In this document: piece after piece, positions 1-8,937 of the stretch
How positions within the stretch are numbered: the stretch's first letter is position 1
Layout: the number at the start of each line of letters is the position of its first letter
From: Pseudanabaena mucicola FACHB-723
GTDB lineage: Bacteria > Cyanobacteriota > Cyanobacteriia > Pseudanabaenales > Pseudanabaenaceae
Assembly: GCF_014696385.1 (NCBI RefSeq)
Contig: NZ_JACJQB010000002.1
Coordinates: forward strand, 124,001-188,000
Reading direction: 5' to 3'
DNA length: 64,000 nucleotides
Program-made: the position numbers and the translations under genes
Notes under the pieces: model-generated
Database searches by the model: none
Told to the model about the DNA's origin: nothing
Seen by the model: the letters and a program-made list of their open reading frames with translations, nothing else

Positions 1-1109
1 TGATTACAAACAATTTTGCACAGTCCCATTTGTTCCACATAGCTTTCTAGAACCACCAACTTTGCTCGATATTGCTTGGCTGCCAAAGCCTCAGTCATGC
101 CAATTTGAGCAAGTGGTGGCGATGTCGGTACAAATGTGGGAACAGGAATTGGCAATGGCGAAGATCTGAATAGCTCCAATAAATTCGTTTGTAAGACCCG
201 TTGCCGAATAAAGTCAATGTCGCGATCATTGCCGCAGGGATAAATATGCCGATCGCAATGAATATCAAGATGCGGAGTTGACTCAGGAATTAATAGACGA
301 TCGCAGTCAAGGGTGCTGCCATTGAGCCAAAGTTTGACGTGATCATGCTCAAGCTCTGTAACTGCGGTGACTTGAGTACGAGTATAAATCTCAATGCCTT
401 CAACTTCGAGCTGTGCTTGCAAAGTTCGCGCTGTCGTCACATCAATATCAGGCAAAATATGGCTGCGATCGGTAATCAATTTGATCGGAATGCCAACCAA
501 ATTCAAGAGTTGAGCAATCACACAACTCAGCGAATCATCGCCTAAAATCACCATGGATTGGGGTGGCTTTTCTAGATTAAATAACTGATTGACGGTTAAG
601 AAATGCTGATCCGTTAGTCCAAAAATCTGGCGGGGGGATGGGACTTGTGACGTTGCGATCGCAAAGGCACGGGAGCTTATTTGTTTTGGGGTATAGTTTC
701 TAAATTTATCGGCATGATGCTCATCTACGGTAAGAATCTGCGCCCCGCGTCTCTGACTTAAAAATTTTACCTCTCCCCAAATTACATCAACCCCTAAACT
801 TTGTAAGGTTTCGAGCGATTCATCTGAGCAAATACCCTTTAGAATTAAATTAATTTGCTTTTTTAAAAGTGTGAATTGCGACAAGGGGGGAGAGGCACAA
901 TGTTTATTTGCTAATTGTTTGAATAAGTATGAAGCACTCACACTCTGACCAATCTTTGTCACATCATATAAATTACCAAAGAGATTATCCAAATTACGAT
1001 TTCCCTCACCGATCCACGCAACTCTAGCTCCACTCTGTGCGGCAAAGCCCACCAATTTGTGAGCATGAGCGCCCATACCAATGACAACGAGGTCATAATC
1101 GACCGACAT
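1..1109 (-). CDS. NAD(P)/FAD disulfide-oxidoreductase-like flavoprotein, 3' part cut by window edge
   Basis: An open frame of about 369 codons runs from ATG at 1109 to the window edge without a stop. The layout is that of the mercuric reductase/lipoamide dehydrogenase family: an N-terminal dinucleotide fold (DLVVIGMGAHA, residues 5-15), a second Rossmann segment (MVILGDDSLSCVIAQLL), and the start of the dimerisation domain (PTFVPTSPPLAQIGMTEALAA). The redox-active segment, usually GTCLNVGCIPSK, reads GNLYDVTKIGQS, so both cysteines are gone. Both glycine motifs are also eroded. It therefore cannot use the normal disulfide chemistry, and FAD or NAD(P)H binding is uncertain. It is divergent from the kinase at 1146 with only 36 bp between the starts. 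The family is fairly sure; the function is unknown. Confidence 0.75.
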   Translation of the reverse strand, partial: MSVDYDLVVIGMGAHAHKLVGFAAQSGARVAWIGEGNRNLDNLFGNLYDVTKIGQSVSASYLFKQLANKHCASPPLSQFTLLKKQINLILKGICSDESLETLQSLGVDVIWGEVKFLSQRRGAQILTVDEHHADKFRNYTPKQISSRAFAIATSQVPSPRQIFGLTDQHFLTVNQLFNLEKPPQSMVILGDDSLSCVIAQLLNLVGIPIKLITDRSHILPDIDVTTARTLQAQLEVEGIEIYTRTQVTAVTELEHDHVKLWLNGSTLDCDRLLIPESTPHLDIHCDRHIYPCGNDRDIDFIRQRVLQTNLLELFRSSPLPIPVPTFVPTSPPLAQIGMTEALAAKQYRAKLVVLESYVEQMGLCKIVCN

Positions 1110-1145
1110 GCTAAATAAGCTCTCAATAACTTAACGACTAAACCA

Positions 1146-3530
1146 ATGCTAGTACAAAACAGCATTTATCTTGATCTGGCGATTGTAGGTGAGCCCCTTA
1201 CCATCAAGTCTGATGTGACCATTATTGCCGCAATTAGACTCATGAATCAGTCCCTACATGCTGCGGAAATAGAACATTGCGATCGCCGATTGTTAGAGTC
1301 TAGAGCTAGCTGCGTACTAGTAATGAATGGGCAGCAACTATTAGGAGTCTTTTCTAAATGGGATGTATTACGTTTAGTTGAAGAACAGGTAGATCTCTAC
1401 CAAACGCCGATGAACGAAGTGATTATGGCAACACCGATCCTCGTTAAGCGATCGCAAATTAAAGACTTTGAAATCATGTTCAATCTCTTGCAGCAGTCAC
1501 TATGTCGCCATCTAGTCATAGTCGATGAGAGTGATCAAGTAATCGGCATTGCCACCCAAGAAAGCATTCTCTTTGCTAAAAACAAGTTAACCGCAGATAC
1601 CTTAACCAATATTGATGCCCAAAAGAAAGCAGTCCTCACCGCAATTCCCGATTTAATCTATCGTGTCAGCGCCGATGGAGTCTATTTAGAATGTTTTGCG
1701 AGTAACTATGTCACAGATCTCCTGCCATCAGACTTTGACATAGTAGGCAAAAAGCTCTCCGATATCCTCACTCCTGAATTGTCATCGCGCAAACTCACCG
1801 CAATTCGCCAAGCAATCGCCACAGATCAAATACAAACCTTTGAGCAACAATGGCAAATCAATGACGTAGTGCAGTATGAGGAGGTGCAAATTGTCAGGGT
1901 CAGCGATCAAGAAGCCTTGACCATTATCTCGAATATTAGCGATCGCAAACGAGCCGAAGAATCACTCCGAGAATCAGAAATGCGGTTTAGAAGTGTATTC
2001 GATGGTGCTGCTGTAGGGATTTCCGTCGCTGCCCCCGATGGTACACATCTATCGGTCAACTCTGCGCTCTGCCAAATGTTGGGATATACAGCATCAGAGA
2101 TGCAAATCCTCACCTTTCAAGAGATTACCCACCCTGACGATCTAGAAAGGGATCTCCATAACTATCGCAAACTCCTGAATAATGAGATCGATAGCTTTCA
2201 TATCGAGAAGCGGTTTCGCCATAAAAATGGAGACTTTATTTGGGGCTTATTAAGTGTTTCCATTGTGCGTGATTCTCAAAATCGACCAATGTATGACATT
2301 GCCCTCATTCAGAATATCAATGAACTAAAAAAGACCCAACAACAACTTTCACTACTGAATCAAGATCTAGAAATTAAAATTCAGCAAAGAACTGAGGAGT
2401 TGGTAAAAAGTGAAACTCGTAAACAGGAAATTCTTAACGCTATTCCCGACTTACTACTTCGGCTCAACCTTCAAGGCGATTGCATTGACTGCATATTACC
2501 GCGCATCCCTGACAAGGAAGCCTTTATACCGATTAAGGAGCATGTCTCCGAAGTTTTAGAACCCACCATTTTAGAATCCCATCTTGCCGCCTCAAGACTT
2601 GCGATCGCCACAGGAGAAGTCCAAATCTATGAACACCAGCTCCAAAAATTTGGCAAATCAATCTATGAAGAGGTCAGAATTAGTCCTTGTAGCGACAATG
2701 AGGTATTGGTACTAGTAAGAGACATTAGCGATCGCAAACAGGCGGAGGCAGACCTTCAGCTTAGCAATGAACGTCTACTCACCATGAATCAAGAGCTAGA
2801 AAGAGTCACCCGACTCAAGGATGAATTTCTCGCAACTATGAGCCATGAATTGCGAACTCCCCTAAATGCGATCTTGGGTATTTCTGAGGGATTAATCGAT
2901 CAGGTATTTGGGGAAATTAATCAGCGCCAACGGGGCTCGTTAAAAACAATTCACAGCAGTGGTCAACATCTTTTAGCCCTGATCAACGATATTCTTGATG
3001 TCGCCAAGATTGAATCAGGCATGTTTACCCTCGATCTCAGCTCAGTGTCGGTACGATATCTCTGTGATAGCAGTCTCGCTTTCATCAAGCCCCTCGCCAC
3101 TCAAAAAAATCTTCAAGTAAGTTTAGTTATTGACGAATCTCTCCCCAAAACGATCATCGTAGACGAGCGCCGCATCAGACAGCTACTCATTAATCTCTTG
3201 AGTAATGCCGTCAAGTTCACCCCCCGACATGGCAAAGTCACACTAGAAGCAAAGGTTGTAAGCAGTGATGATTCCTCTTCGGTCAACGAATTACATTTTT
3301 TGGTATCAGACACGGGCATCGGTATCGCTGACAGCGATATCGGCAAGCTATTTCAACCCTTTGTCCAAATTGATAGCAACCTCAGCCGTCAATATGCAGG
3401 TACTGGGCTAGGTTTAAACTTGGTCAAAAAAATGGCAGAAATGCACGGTGGACAGGTCAGTGTGAGCAGCAAAGTCGGTGAGGGCAGTTGTTTTACTGTA
3501 ACGCTGCCTCACACCAAGAGCGAGTCCTAA
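1146..3530 (+). CDS. CBS-PAS sensor histidine kinase
   Basis: A 794-residue soluble sensor kinase. Two CBS repeats occupy about residues 10-140. Three PAS or PAS-like segments follow (about 160-270, 275-395 and 430-545), the first two ending in SDRKRAEE and the third in SDRKQAEA-type PAC linkers. A short coiled coil leads into HisKA, with phospho-acceptor His567 in MSHELRTPLNAILG. The HATPase domain has the N box (NLLSNAVKFT, about 683), DTGIGI (about 722) and GTGLGLNLVKK (about 752). I see no transmembrane segment and no receiver domain, so it should sense a cytoplasmic signal and phosphorylate a separate regulator. CBS domains often bind adenine nucleotides. ATG 1146 is used; no clear Shine-Dalgarno is visible. 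Confidence 0.92.
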   Translation: MLVQNSIYLDLAIVGEPLTIKSDVTIIAAIRLMNQSLHAAEIEHCDRRLLESRASCVLVMNGQQLLGVFSKWDVLRLVEEQVDLYQTPMNEVIMATPILVKRSQIKDFEIMFNLLQQSLCRHLVIVDESDQVIGIATQESILFAKNKLTADTLTNIDAQKKAVLTAIPDLIYRVSADGVYLECFASNYVTDLLPSDFDIVGKKLSDILTPELSSRKLTAIRQAIATDQIQTFEQQWQINDVVQYEEVQIVRVSDQEALTIISNISDRKRAEESLRESEMRFRSVFDGAAVGISVAAPDGTHLSVNSALCQMLGYTASEMQILTFQEITHPDDLERDLHNYRKLLNNEIDSFHIEKRFRHKNGDFIWGLLSVSIVRDSQNRPMYDIALIQNINELKKTQQQLSLLNQDLEIKIQQRTEELVKSETRKQEILNAIPDLLLRLNLQGDCIDCILPRIPDKEAFIPIKEHVSEVLEPTILESHLAASRLAIATGEVQIYEHQLQKFGKSIYEEVRISPCSDNEVLVLVRDISDRKQAEADLQLSNERLLTMNQELERVTRLKDEFLATMSHELRTPLNAILGISEGLIDQVFGEINQRQRGSLKTIHSSGQHLLALINDILDVAKIESGMFTLDLSSVSVRYLCDSSLAFIKPLATQKNLQVSLVIDESLPKTIIVDERRIRQLLINLLSNAVKFTPRHGKVTLEAKVVSSDDSSSVNELHFLVSDTGIGIADSDIGKLFQPFVQIDSNLSRQYAGTGLGLNLVKKMAEMHGGQVSVSSKVGEGSCFTVTLPHTKSES

Positions 3531-3550
3531 CGAGAATCACAATCACAGGA

Positions 3551-4579
3551 CTAGCGATGTCTGACCAAAAAAGCAGGCAAATCGACTTTGGCGCTATTTC
3601 GTTGCGATCGCAACGGCACTTCATTTCTTGCATCATTTCTTGGCTCATTTACCATCAGTGATTGCCCAAAGCCATGATCAGTAGTAGTCAGCGCTTCTAA
3701 CGGTGATACTAAATGTCTAACGGGTTTTTCCTCTAATAAACGATCAAGAGCGCCACTCAGTTGTAAAGCATGATGCTGATGGCGCACCGATTGTTCTTTC
3801 CAATGCTGGATGGCGGCCTCATATTCCGAGGCTCGCGAGGCTTGCTGCAAAACTTGATTTTGCAATTCCTCAATCTGCTGCTCTAGTTCCTGCACCTTGG
3901 TCAAATCGCTAACATATTCATTCTCTAGTCCCCGTAACGATTGATGCAGTTGCGCTTGGTTCGAGAGGTGCTTAATTAGTTCTTCTTCAAATTGATCGCG
4001 TTGGGTCGTGACTTCCGAGAGTTTGGTTTGGGCTAGCTCAAGGGTCTTGGTTGATTCCTTGAGCAAGGCTTGAGTTGCCTCTAACTCTGCGGTTAAGGTC
4101 TGTTGGGAAATATCAAGAGCTGTATTTTGACATTGCAATTGCTCTATTTGCGTGGTTAATTCCTTAACTTGGCGATCACGATCATCACTAACACTCATGA
4201 TCTCTTTTTCTAATTGATCCACATACTCACATTCAAACTCATACTGCGATCGCAATTTATCTAGTTCCTCCTGCAAACGATTGCGATCGGCAGTTAATGT
4301 CGCAGTCTGGTCATTAGTCTCATTATCATTAATACCATCTGCATCACCATCACCCAGCGCCCAATTTTCCGCAAAAATATCTAAGTCCCCGTCTAGTACC
4401 ATGTTAGTGATTTCGGCGATCGCCTTTCTTTCGGCACTATCAACCCCCAAAATCGCATCTAGCTCTTCATCATCACTAACAGTTACCGCTTCAATTTCTA
4501 CTTCTTGTAGTGCTGTGTCACGCTTCAATCTATTCACAAATGACCTCACCCACAATACCGAGGGATTTTTACATGACAA
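3551..4579 (-). CDS. Coiled-coil protein of unknown function
   Basis: A 342-residue acidic protein I do not recognise. Residues about 45-95 are rich in Asp and Glu. Residues about 95-285 form a nearly unbroken coiled coil (repeating LEKE, LTTQIEQLQ, LEATQALL and LEQQIEELQNQ heptads). The last 60 residues are a basic tail ending in LPAFLVRHR. No enzyme motif, membrane segment or signal peptide is visible. The longest frame begins with TTG at 4579; a GTG in VRSFVNR (residue 12) is an alternative, so the N-terminus is uncertain. It converges with the histidine kinase, with 20 bp between the stops. A structural or scaffolding role is only a guess. Confidence 0.7.
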   Translation of the reverse strand: MSCKNPSVLWVRSFVNRLKRDTALQEVEIEAVTVSDDEELDAILGVDSAERKAIAEITNMVLDGDLDIFAENWALGDGDADGINDNETNDQTATLTADRNRLQEELDKLRSQYEFECEYVDQLEKEIMSVSDDRDRQVKELTTQIEQLQCQNTALDISQQTLTAELEATQALLKESTKTLELAQTKLSEVTTQRDQFEEELIKHLSNQAQLHQSLRGLENEYVSDLTKVQELEQQIEELQNQVLQQASRASEYEAAIQHWKEQSVRHQHHALQLSGALDRLLEEKPVRHLVSPLEALTTTDHGFGQSLMVNEPRNDARNEVPLRSQRNSAKVDLPAFLVRHR

Positions 4580-5527
4580 ACATTAGCAGACTTTACTAAG
4601 TTTGCAATATTTTTTTGAATTGCCTCAAATTTGTTCCCAGCCTATTATTGCGATCGCAGTTAGCCAAGTAGCCGCTATTAAAATTTGCAATCTAAGTTCT
4701 CGCTAATCACAGTCCTAAAATATCGATATATCTATCGACTATTTTGGAGGATATAAAACCCAACAAGCCAGTGGCGGCGCGAAGCACCGCCACTGGCTTG
4801 TTGGGTTTTGACTGACAGAATACAGCTATAACGCATCAAAGCTGCTGAATTTTTTAAGATTTCGCAAAAAACTTTATCGCGAATGATTAGTAATTCTTAT
4901 ATCTTGACTGTAAATGTTTTGCTTATCTTTTTATTGATTTGTATACAGTCATGAAATTTTTAAACATAAAAATCTGAATTTAGCTCATTGCAAACATATT
5001 TATCAAATCAATCCTAAATAGTTTCTATAAATTTAGTTTTGATATCTATCAAAGGGATGATTTGTTGCCATTTGTGGCACTTTATTTCTGAAATCATGTC
5101 TTCGTCAGGCTTGTATCAATACCTTCAGACATCTCAATTGTAACCAAAGCCGAAAATTTCTTGTGTATTGAGGTCTGAGGCACATAAACACTTTTTGTCT
5201 GCAAAAATACCTACCTCTAAAGGCATACTTTTGCAGCATATTTTTTGTGATTAATCTTACCAAGTTCCATTTTTATAAAGAATCCTAATGGGAAAGAAGA
5301 TAAATATCGATTTTCGGCAAATAAGAAGCTTTAAAACCCTTTCCCTGTAAGCTTTTGAAGCCTAAAGTATTGCCATTCTAAATAACCATGTTAATCTGAA
5401 GTTCATGAATAAAAACACCTAGTTTTTTATTCCTAACCCGCTAAATTACTTGTTAGTGATTTTGCTTGTAAGCCATTCTCAGTCGAGCTTTCATCCATAA
5501 ATACTAATCATTTCTGTCTTAACACCT
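4580..5527. other. 948-bp stretch without a recognisable gene
   Basis: No frame here looks like a protein gene on either strand. It holds the 23-bp-stem palindrome at 4755-4809. After that comes about 700 bp of AT-rich DNA leading to rlpA, with many short T and A runs. It would serve as the rlpA promoter region and perhaps a long leader. I looked for a GC-rich c-di-AMP (ydaO) riboswitch core, because that class can precede cell-wall genes, and found none. Confidence 0.5.
4755..4809. repeat. Perfect 23-bp-stem palindrome, class with GGCGGCGC core
   Basis: Arms 4755-4777 and 4787-4809 are perfectly complementary. The outer ends are AAAACCCAA and TTGGGTTTT, the inner part is GCCAGTGGCGG, and the apex holds GCGAAGC at 4779-4785. 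The same AAGCCAGTGGCGGCGC core recurs at 33425-33440. There is no gene nearer than 170 bp on the left, so it is not obviously a terminator for a neighbour. Confidence 0.85.
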
Positions 5528-6643
5528 ATGCTTAATTGGAACTGGAGCCACACTATATCCACCTCAGTTGTGTCTCTTGCAATCGTCTCAAGTCTTGCCA
5601 GCCATAGCGCACAGGCTCAAACAGTATCTTCGGAAATCAAATCTACCCACACATCTACCTCTCTAGCAACTCCTGAAGCCACATCTAACCTAAAGGTCGG
5701 GGAAACGAGATCACAGGCACTTAGCAAAGGCAAAGATGAATCTATTGCCCGCATATATAGTCACCAAGTAGATGGTAAGAAGGCCGCTACGGTATATGTC
5801 CGTGGTATTCCTGTAGTTACTTACATCGAATCTGACGAAGTAACCGAAAAATTAAGCGCAACTACTAAGACCAATTCCAATAGCTCTGAAAAAACTAAAG
5901 GTCTAACCAAGAGCGAAGTTAAGGGGGAAACCAAAAAGAATTCAGACTCACTTAAGTCCCCATCAACGACAATTAATAGTGAAACAAACCTAGCTAAAGC
6001 TAGTGAAGACACCTCCGAAAGTCTGCTACTTTCTGCTAATCCCATCGAGCGCGCTACCGCAGCAGCAGCACTAATCAATCAACTAAATCGCGATGGTCTC
6101 GATGCCAGTCAGATTATCCCCGCTTGGAAAAATGGCGACTTTGTGATCAAGCTTGGCGATCGCGCCACCATCAAGTTTGACGAGCAAGCTCTTTCTCCTG
6201 CATCCCTAGAAAATAATGCCGAGGATGTATTAGAGTCCGCCAACCTATTGCGTCGCTTGCTCGGTGGTGCTTCTCCCCTCTCAGAAGTAGCTAATGCCCC
6301 CAAGCCAAAAGTTGTTGTTGCGAATCCCGCACTAAGCGATCGCATTGTGGGTGTGATGTCGGGGATGGCTTCTTGGTACGGGCCCGGATTTGATGGCAAC
6401 TATAGCGCCAGTGGTGAAGTTTTTAGAGCGAGTGACTTGACTGCTGCACACCCTAGCTTGCCCTTCGGCTCTATGGTGCGGGTTGTGAATATGGACAATG
6501 GACAGTCCGTAGTCGTCCGCATCAATGACCGTGGCCCCTATGCCCATGGGCGGGTCATTGATATCTCTGCGGGTGCTGCGAGTGTCATTGGTCTGATCTC
6601 CTCTGGGGTTGCACCAGTCAGGTTAGAAGTTTTATCGAAATAA
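5528..6643 (+). CDS. rlpA: Septal ring lytic transglycosylase, RlpA family
   Basis: A 371-residue exported protein. Residues 1-31 form a signal peptide ending SHSAQA. A low-complexity Ser/Thr/Lys-rich linker follows to about residue 160. The C-terminal double-psi beta-barrel of RlpA starts near residue 278 with MASWYGPGFDGNYSASGEVF and includes LPFGSMVRVVN, VVVRINDRGPYAHGRVIDIS and the final VRLEVL. RlpA proteins cleave denuded peptidoglycan at septa; here the DPBB Asp in RINDRGPY and the SWYG motif are present. There is no SPOR domain. The stop at 6641-6643 is followed one base later by a 22-bp palindrome. The gene has an unusually long upstream region. Confidence 0.9.
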   Translation: MLNWNWSHTISTSVVSLAIVSSLASHSAQAQTVSSEIKSTHTSTSLATPEATSNLKVGETRSQALSKGKDESIARIYSHQVDGKKAATVYVRGIPVVTYIESDEVTEKLSATTKTNSNSSEKTKGLTKSEVKGETKKNSDSLKSPSTTINSETNLAKASEDTSESLLLSANPIERATAAAALINQLNRDGLDASQIIPAWKNGDFVIKLGDRATIKFDEQALSPASLENNAEDVLESANLLRRLLGGASPLSEVANAPKPKVVVANPALSDRIVGVMSGMASWYGPGFDGNYSASGEVFRASDLTAAHPSLPFGSMVRVVNMDNGQSVVVRINDRGPYAHGRVIDISAGAASVIGLISSGVAPVRLEVLSK

Positions 6644-6644
6644 A

Positions 6645-6695
6645 TCTAAATAAAATGAGTTGCGGCGCTTCGTGCCGCAACTCATTTTATTTAGA
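6645..6695. terminator. 22-bp perfect palindrome after rlpA
   Basis: Arms 6645-6666 and 6674-6695 pair perfectly, with loop GCTTCGT; the minus strand reads ACGAAGC at the apex. It begins one base after the rlpA stop. The outer A and T tracts suit a bidirectional terminator, but the stem is much longer than usual. Confidence 0.7.
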
Positions 6696-6742
6696 CGGGA
6701 AACAGCTATGCTTTTGATCTTGATTTTATTGAGGTTGATTGC

Positions 6743-8317
6743 TTGACACAGCTATTTACGACGATCGCAGCTCTGCGTGCTTACTTAAAGTCTCAAAAAT
6801 TTTCACAACCTCATGGACAATTATCGGTGGGGTTTGTGCCGACAATGGGCGCTCTGCACATAGGGCATTTGAGTTTGATCGATCGTGCTAGAGATGAAAA
6901 CACTTGCGTTGTGGTCAGTATTTTTGTCAATCCCTTACAGTTTGGTGCAGGCGAAGATTTTGACAAATATCCGCGTACCTTAGCTAGCGATCAACAAATT
7001 TGTGAGCAAGCTGGGGTTGATGCCATTTTTGCGCCCAATGCCTCAGAGATGGGTGTCACTAGTCATACCGTTACGCAAGTTATTCCCCCCTCGGCAATGA
7101 CCGATATTTTGTGTGGACGATCGCGGATTGGACATTTTCAAGGGGTTGCCACGATCGTCACCAAGCTCTTGAATGTTGTGCAGCCTGATCGCGCCTATTT
7201 TGGTAATAAGGATGGTCAACAATTAGCAATCATTCGCCGCTTAGTTAATGACTTAAATATACCTGTGGAGATTATCGGCTGTCCGACCTTGCGCGAACCG
7301 AGTGGATTAGCCCATAGCTCCCGTAATCAGTATTTATCGGATTGCGATCGCATTTTAGCGGCGCAGATCTATCAAAGTTTGCAAAGGGCTAAGCAACAAT
7401 TTTTTAGGGGAGGGACAACTAGCTCATCAGAGCCAATTTTGCAAGTTGTCCGCGATTATCTAGCGAAGCTGTCAGCAATTGACCTAGAGTATATTGAGTT
7501 AGTCGATGCCAAGACCTTACAACCCTGTCAGCAAATTACACCTGATGCAGAGTTAATGTTGGCAATCGCTGCTCGAATCGGAAATACACGCTTGATTGAT
7601 AATATTTTGCTGAGTCCTACCGTTACACCCCGAAAACCGATCATTGCGATCGATGGCCCCGCAGGGGCGGGCAAATCTACTGTCACCAAGCAGGTGGCAA
7701 ACCAGTTAGGTTTATTATTCCTTGATACTGGTGCGATGTACCGCAGTGTAACTTTAGCGGCGTTGCGCGAGGGGCTAGATCTGCAAGATCAAGACAAAGT
7801 AAAAGCGATCGCGGCTAAGTCCAAAATTCAATTGTTTGCCAATCCGATCGCAGGGCAGCCGATGCAGGTGCTACTCAATGGCGAAGACATCACCACTGAT
7901 ATTCGTACGCCTGAAGTCACTGCCAATGTTTCGACCATCGCCGCACAACCTGCGGTTCGCAAAATTTTGGTCAAGCAACAACAATTAATCGGTCAAGCTG
8001 GCGGCGTGGTGATGGAAGGGCGGGACATTGGCACCCATGTTTTTCCTGAAGCTGAAGTAAAAATATTTTTGACTGCCTCAGCACAAGAACGGGCGAAGCG
8101 TCGGCAAGCTGACCTGATCGCGCAGGGACAGGTCGCACCCGATTTAGCTACCCTTGAGCAAGAAATTCAAGAACGCGATCGCAAAGACTCTACCCGCGAC
8201 CATGCCCCTCTAACCCAAGCTAAAGATGCAACTTTAGTCAATACAGATGGTCTAACCATAGAAGAAGTGGTCGCAGCCATTGTAAATTTGTATGAAGCCA
8301 AGGTACAAACCCTATGA
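6743..8317 (+). CDS. panC/cmk: Bifunctional pantothenate synthetase / cytidylate kinase
   Basis: A 524-residue fusion typical of cyanobacteria. The PanC half (about 1-280) joins pantoate and beta-alanine with ATP. Its HIGH motif is residues 39-42 in MGALHIGHLSL, and it has the conserved SRIGHFQGVATIVTKLLN and FGNKDGQQ segments. The cytidylate kinase half (about 297-524) phosphorylates CMP and dCMP. Its P-loop GPAGAGKST is at 305-313, with LDTGAMYR and GRDIGTHVFPEAEVKIFL following. The start is TTG at 6743, with GAGG eleven bases upstream. The stop overlaps the start of the lptA-like gene by four bases, so the two are co-transcribed. Confidence 0.95.
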   Translation: MTQLFTTIAALRAYLKSQKFSQPHGQLSVGFVPTMGALHIGHLSLIDRARDENTCVVVSIFVNPLQFGAGEDFDKYPRTLASDQQICEQAGVDAIFAPNASEMGVTSHTVTQVIPPSAMTDILCGRSRIGHFQGVATIVTKLLNVVQPDRAYFGNKDGQQLAIIRRLVNDLNIPVEIIGCPTLREPSGLAHSSRNQYLSDCDRILAAQIYQSLQRAKQQFFRGGTTSSSEPILQVVRDYLAKLSAIDLEYIELVDAKTLQPCQQITPDAELMLAIAARIGNTRLIDNILLSPTVTPRKPIIAIDGPAGAGKSTVTKQVANQLGLLFLDTGAMYRSVTLAALREGLDLQDQDKVKAIAAKSKIQLFANPIAGQPMQVLLNGEDITTDIRTPEVTANVSTIAAQPAVRKILVKQQQLIGQAGGVVMEGRDIGTHVFPEAEVKIFLTASAQERAKRRQADLIAQGQVAPDLATLEQEIQERDRKDSTRDHAPLTQAKDATLVNTDGLTIEEVVAAIVNLYEAKVQTL

Positions 8318-8850
8318 CCTTTTCATTTTCTAAGTTCGCTTTTCCCACCGCGATCTCTAAATTATTGCTTGTTGCCATCCCCTTTGCGATCGCAGCCAGT
8401 GCATTACCACCCACTCAAGCGCAAAACACTTCGTTAACGATTCGTGCGGATGTGCAAGAGGCAAACTCAATTACAGGCGTAGTCACTGCTACGGGCAATG
8501 TGCGGATGACCTATCCTGCCAGACAGATTGATGCGGTGGCAGCACAAGCACAATATTTCTCCAAGGAACAAAAAGTCGTTTTGACGGGGGATGTCACAGT
8601 GACCCAAGAGGGCGTAAATAGTATCAAAGCAGAGACCATTACCTATCTTGTTACTGAAGGTAAATTTGTCGCATCCCCAGCGAACAATCAACAGGTAGAG
8701 ACTATCTATGTCGTCCCCGATCGTGACCTAGCAACCACGCCTGCCACATCTGCCACCTCCGTCGAGCAAATTAAACCTGCATTCAAAAAACAACGGGTCA
8801 GTCCACCAACCACCATTAACTCGGATAGTTCTCAAAAACCGTCTAATTAA
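8314..8850 (+). CDS. lptA: LptA/OstA-like periplasmic lipopolysaccharide-transport protein
   Basis: A 178-residue exported protein with a signal peptide ending LPPTQAQ (about residue 36). One OstA/LptA-type beta-jellyroll stretch follows: IRADVQEANSITGVVTATGNVRM, then ATQ-like repeats containing AQYFSKEQKVVLTGDVTVTQEG. Such proteins bridge the periplasm and carry LPS from the inner to the outer membrane. The last 50 residues are Pro/Thr-rich and probably disordered. The ATG overlaps the panC/cmk stop (ATGA type), and lptB follows 87 bp downstream, which supports the role. Confidence 0.82.
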   Translation: MTFSFSKFAFPTAISKLLLVAIPFAIAASALPPTQAQNTSLTIRADVQEANSITGVVTATGNVRMTYPARQIDAVAAQAQYFSKEQKVVLTGDVTVTQEGVNSIKAETITYLVTEGKFVASPANNQQVETIYVVPDRDLATTPATSATSVEQIKPAFKKQRVSPPTTINSDSSQKPSN

Positions 8851-8937
8851 GTTATCTTGCTAAGTTAGGAATCCCCGTCACCGAGAGTGCAGAGAATGTC
8901 ACATTTCCCCATCCGAGCATAATTCCGAGCATCAGTA

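Noticed and set aside
4810-5527. ydaO-type c-di-AMP riboswitch ahead of rlpA
   Set aside because: No GC-rich core resembling the conserved aptamer is present; the stretch is AT-rich throughout.
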